A DNA stretch of 64,000 nucleotides from NCBI GenBank assembly GCA_944320465.1, contig CALUHO010000008.1, positions 1-64,000 of the forward strand, given 5' to 3'. The translations under genes were made by a program, and so were the position numbers. Every line of letters begins with the position of its first letter. The first letter of the stretch is position 1. Origin of the DNA: an uncultured Bacteroidales bacterium (lineage in GTDB: Bacteria; Bacteroidota; Bacteroidia; Bacteroidales; P3). Below are positions 62,119 through 64,000 of this stretch, piece after piece. The notes under the pieces are model-generated. The model saw nothing but the letters and a program-made list of their open reading frames with translations. It did no database searches and had not been told where the DNA came from.

Positions 62119-63162
62119 ATGCAACCTAAAGGCAACAAATACGGTACACACCGTGTAATTTCTCCCAAAGGCGTGCTTCCCCAGCCCGCCGACAAACTGG
62201 ACAACAACATGGATGTCCTGTACGACAATGAAATCCTGATTGACGTGCAGACGCTGAATATCGACTCGGCCAGCTTTACGCAAATCGAGCAGCAGGCTGG
62301 TGGCGACAAGGCCAAGATTGCTGAAATCATGCTGGATATCGTGGCCAAGCAGGGCAAGCACCGCAATCCGGTGACAGGTTCGGGAGGTATGCTCCTGGGT
62401 ACGGTTGAAAAGATCGGCGACGCGCTGAAGGACAAAATCGACTTGAAGGAAGGCGACAAGATTGCCACGCTGGTTTCTCTTTCGCTGACCCCGCTGCGGA
62501 TTGACAAGATCAAGGATATCCGCGCCGATATAGACCAAGTGGACATCGACGGCAAGGCGATCCTGTTTGAAAGCGGCATCTATGCCAAGATTCCTTCCGA
62601 CCTTCCGGAAAACCTGGCTTTGTCGGCTCTGGATGTGGCCGGTGCGCCTGCCCAAACAGCTAAATTGGTAAAACCGGGCGATACCGTGCTGATTATCGGC
62701 GCGGGTGGAAAGAGCGGTATGCTCTGCTGCTACGAAGCCAAAAAACGCGCCGGGGTCACGGGCAAGGTGATTGGTCTGTGCCACAGCCAGAAGAGCACCG
62801 AACGTCTGCAGAAGCTCGGTTTCTGCGACTATGTATTCTCCGCCGATGCCACCCAGCCGGTTCCGGTTTACGAAAAAATCATGGAACTGACCAAGGGCGA
62901 GCTTTGCGACATCTGCATCAACAATGTGAACATCGAAAACACGGAAATGACCAGCATCCTCTGCACCAAGGACGACGGCTTGGTTTACTTCTTCTCGATG
63001 GCCACTTCCTTCACCAAAGCCGCTCTGGGTGCTGAAGGCGTGGGCAAGGATGTGACGATGATCGTGGGCAACGGTTATACCAAGGGCCATGCTGAAATCA
63101 CGTTGCAGGAGTTGAGGGAGTGCAAGGCTTTGCGGGATATCTTTACTGAACTCTACGCATAG
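62119..63162 (+). CDS. kdd: L-erythro-3,5-diaminohexanoate dehydrogenase
   Basis: 347 residues. Kdd oxidises 3,5-diaminohexanoate to 3-keto-5-aminohexanoate with NAD. The N-terminal GTHRVISPKGVLPQPADKLD and NMDVLYDNEILIDVQTLNID are characteristic. An NAD-binding Rossmann loop reads VLIIGAGGKSGMLCCYEAKK (about 193-212). Length is close to characterised Kdd. It feeds the substrate of Kce, encoded just upstream, and the KamA gene follows 206 bp downstream. Confidence 0.96.
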   Translation: MQPKGNKYGTHRVISPKGVLPQPADKLDNNMDVLYDNEILIDVQTLNIDSASFTQIEQQAGGDKAKIAEIMLDIVAKQGKHRNPVTGSGGMLLGTVEKIGDALKDKIDLKEGDKIATLVSLSLTPLRIDKIKDIRADIDQVDIDGKAILFESGIYAKIPSDLPENLALSALDVAGAPAQTAKLVKPGDTVLIIGAGGKSGMLCCYEAKKRAGVTGKVIGLCHSQKSTERLQKLGFCDYVFSADATQPVPVYEKIMELTKGELCDICINNVNIENTEMTSILCTKDDGLVYFFSMATSFTKAALGAEGVGKDVTMIVGNGYTKGHAEITLQELRECKALRDIFTELYA

Positions 63163-63191
63163 GCGTTTGATAACGGGCCATCCGCTTTGTT

Positions 63192-63254
63192 GCGAGCCTT
63201 GGCCGGGTCGGTCACGTACCCAAAAGTACGCTCCCTCCCCGGCCTACGGCTCGC
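63192..63254. other. Structured intergenic element between kdd and kamA
   Basis: GCGAGCC (63192-63198) and GGCCGG (63201-63206) pair with CCGGCC (63239-63244) and GGCTCGC (63248-63254). An inner GTAC...GTAC pair lies in the loop. The result is a long two-stem hairpin of the kind found dispersed in Bacteroidota intergenic regions. It may stabilise or separate the operon transcript. Confidence 0.6.
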
Positions 63255-63368
63255 GCCTCGCGTCTCACCCGTTCTGAAACGCCTAAAAGAATGTCTGAAA
63301 TTGCTCGATTTAATTGCAATTTGGCACATTTACTTCTTTCATATTCTCCGGACATAGACTAGTGTAAA

Positions 63369-64000
63369 ATGAAAAGCAGAAGAAAAGAGTTGTTTCCGAA
63401 AGTTACCGACGCTCAGTGGAACGATTGGAAGTGGCAGGTCAAGAATCGCATCGAAACGCTGGAAGACCTCAAAAAGTACATAAAACTGACTAAGAACGAA
63501 GAAGCAGGCATCAAGAAGACCTTGGAGACTTTGCGCATGGCTATCACGCCCTATTACCTGAGCCTGATCGACCCCAAGGATCCCAACGACCCTGTCCGCA
63601 AGCAGGCGATTCCCACGGCAGCGGAGACCCATGTGTCGGAAGCCGATTTGCTGGATCCCTTGCACGAGGATGTGGATTCGCCCACTCCGGGCCTGACGCA
63701 CCGTTATCCTGATCGGGTGCTGATGCTGATTACCGACCAATGCTCCATGTACTGCCGTCATTGCACACGTCGCCGTTTTGCCGGGCAGCATGACTGCGCC
63801 AGTCCCAAGGATCGGATCGAAAAGGCTATCGAATACATCGAAAAGACTCCGCAAGTGCGGGATGTATTGCTTTCAGGGGGAGATGCCCTATTGGTATCGG
63901 ACGCCAAACTGGAATACATCATCAAGCGTCTGCGTGCCATCAAGCACGTGGAAGTGATCCGTATCGGAAGCCGCGTGCCGGTGGTTTGCCCGCAGCGTAT
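63369..64000 (+). CDS. kamA: Lysine 2,3-aminomutase, 5' part (runs off the window)
   Basis: The ATG at 63369 opens a frame that continues past the window edge with 210 complete codons, about half of the usual 410-420. It is a radical-SAM, PLP-dependent enzyme that converts L-lysine to beta-lysine, the first step of the pathway. The radical-SAM cluster motif is CSMYCRHC (C125, C129, C132), preceded by LTHRYPDRVLMLITDQ and followed by VLLSGGDALLVSD. N-terminal WNDWKWQVKNRI is typical. kamD/kamE and the CoA-transferase beta subunit may follow outside the window. Confidence 0.95.
   Translation, partial: MKSRRKELFPKVTDAQWNDWKWQVKNRIETLEDLKKYIKLTKNEEAGIKKTLETLRMAITPYYLSLIDPKDPNDPVRKQAIPTAAETHVSEADLLDPLHEDVDSPTPGLTHRYPDRVLMLITDQCSMYCRHCTRRRFAGQHDCASPKDRIEKAIEYIEKTPQVRDVLLSGGDALLVSDAKLEYIIKRLRAIKHVEVIRIGSRVPVVCPQR

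Overview
The window looks like chromosomal DNA of a Bacteroidota bacterium, most likely Bacteroidales. Seven secreted proteins end in a type IX secretion (T9SS) sorting domain. Promoters fit the Bacteroidota TAnnTTTG box, there is little Shine-Dalgarno sequence, and phylum-typical families (DUF5606, DUF4249, DUF2023 beside flavodoxin) are present. A lysine-fermentation operon fills the right end, which fits an anaerobic amino-acid fermenter. The genus cannot be read from the sequence.

Layout. 1-3.1 kb: a type II restriction-modification pair (HindVP-like nuclease and C5-cytosine methylase) plus recX, bracketed by inverted copies of a 193-bp hairpin-forming element (element A). 3.3-7.4 kb: a large T9SS protein. 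7.7-9.5 kb: two more copies of element A, a GNAT gene cut off by one of them, and a flippase-like membrane protein. 9.5-19.2 kb: panD, rnr, a lipoprotein, pyrD/pyrK, DUF5606, a DUF4249 lipoprotein and a further lipoprotein. 19.4-28.8 kb: three secreted T9SS proteins (endonuclease I, lamin-tail protein, M6 protease) around a toxin-antitoxin pair, miaA and a glycosyltransferase. 29-34.2 kb: rsmA, a TPR protein and serS. 34.4-36 kb: a DUF4143 ATPase with 33-bp-period repeats on both sides. 36.2-37.3 kb: flavodoxin and DUF2023. 37.3-43 kb: a lower-G+C-looking island of small lipoproteins, a cysteine-bearing lipoprotein, a divergent LytS-like kinase and a LytTR regulator. 43-50.8 kb: a serine hydrolase, era, a LAB_N membrane protein, two lipid-linked sugar transferases and a membrane-bound TPR-LuxR regulator. 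51.1-59.9 kb: three tandem T9SS adhesin-like proteins. 60.1-64 kb: atoD-kal-kce-kdd-kamA (kamA runs off the end).

How the parts fit. The PyrK/PyrD, Kal/Kce/Kdd/KamA and R-M pairs are standard pathway partners. The secreted nuclease, protease and adhesins suggest foraging on extracellular protein and DNA, with lysine fermentation downstream (inference). The TPR-LuxR regulator sits directly before the adhesin cluster and is a plausible controller.

The least explained structures are: (i) the two families of small non-autonomous elements and the gene damage they have caused; (ii) the repeat-flanked ATPase; (iii) the kinase/LytTR/lipoprotein island, with four GGTT motifs spaced exactly 11 bp apart upstream; and (iv) long low-complexity insertions inside otherwise conserved enzymes (RNase R, RsmA). 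Large open frames antisense to the real genes are treated as composition shadows.
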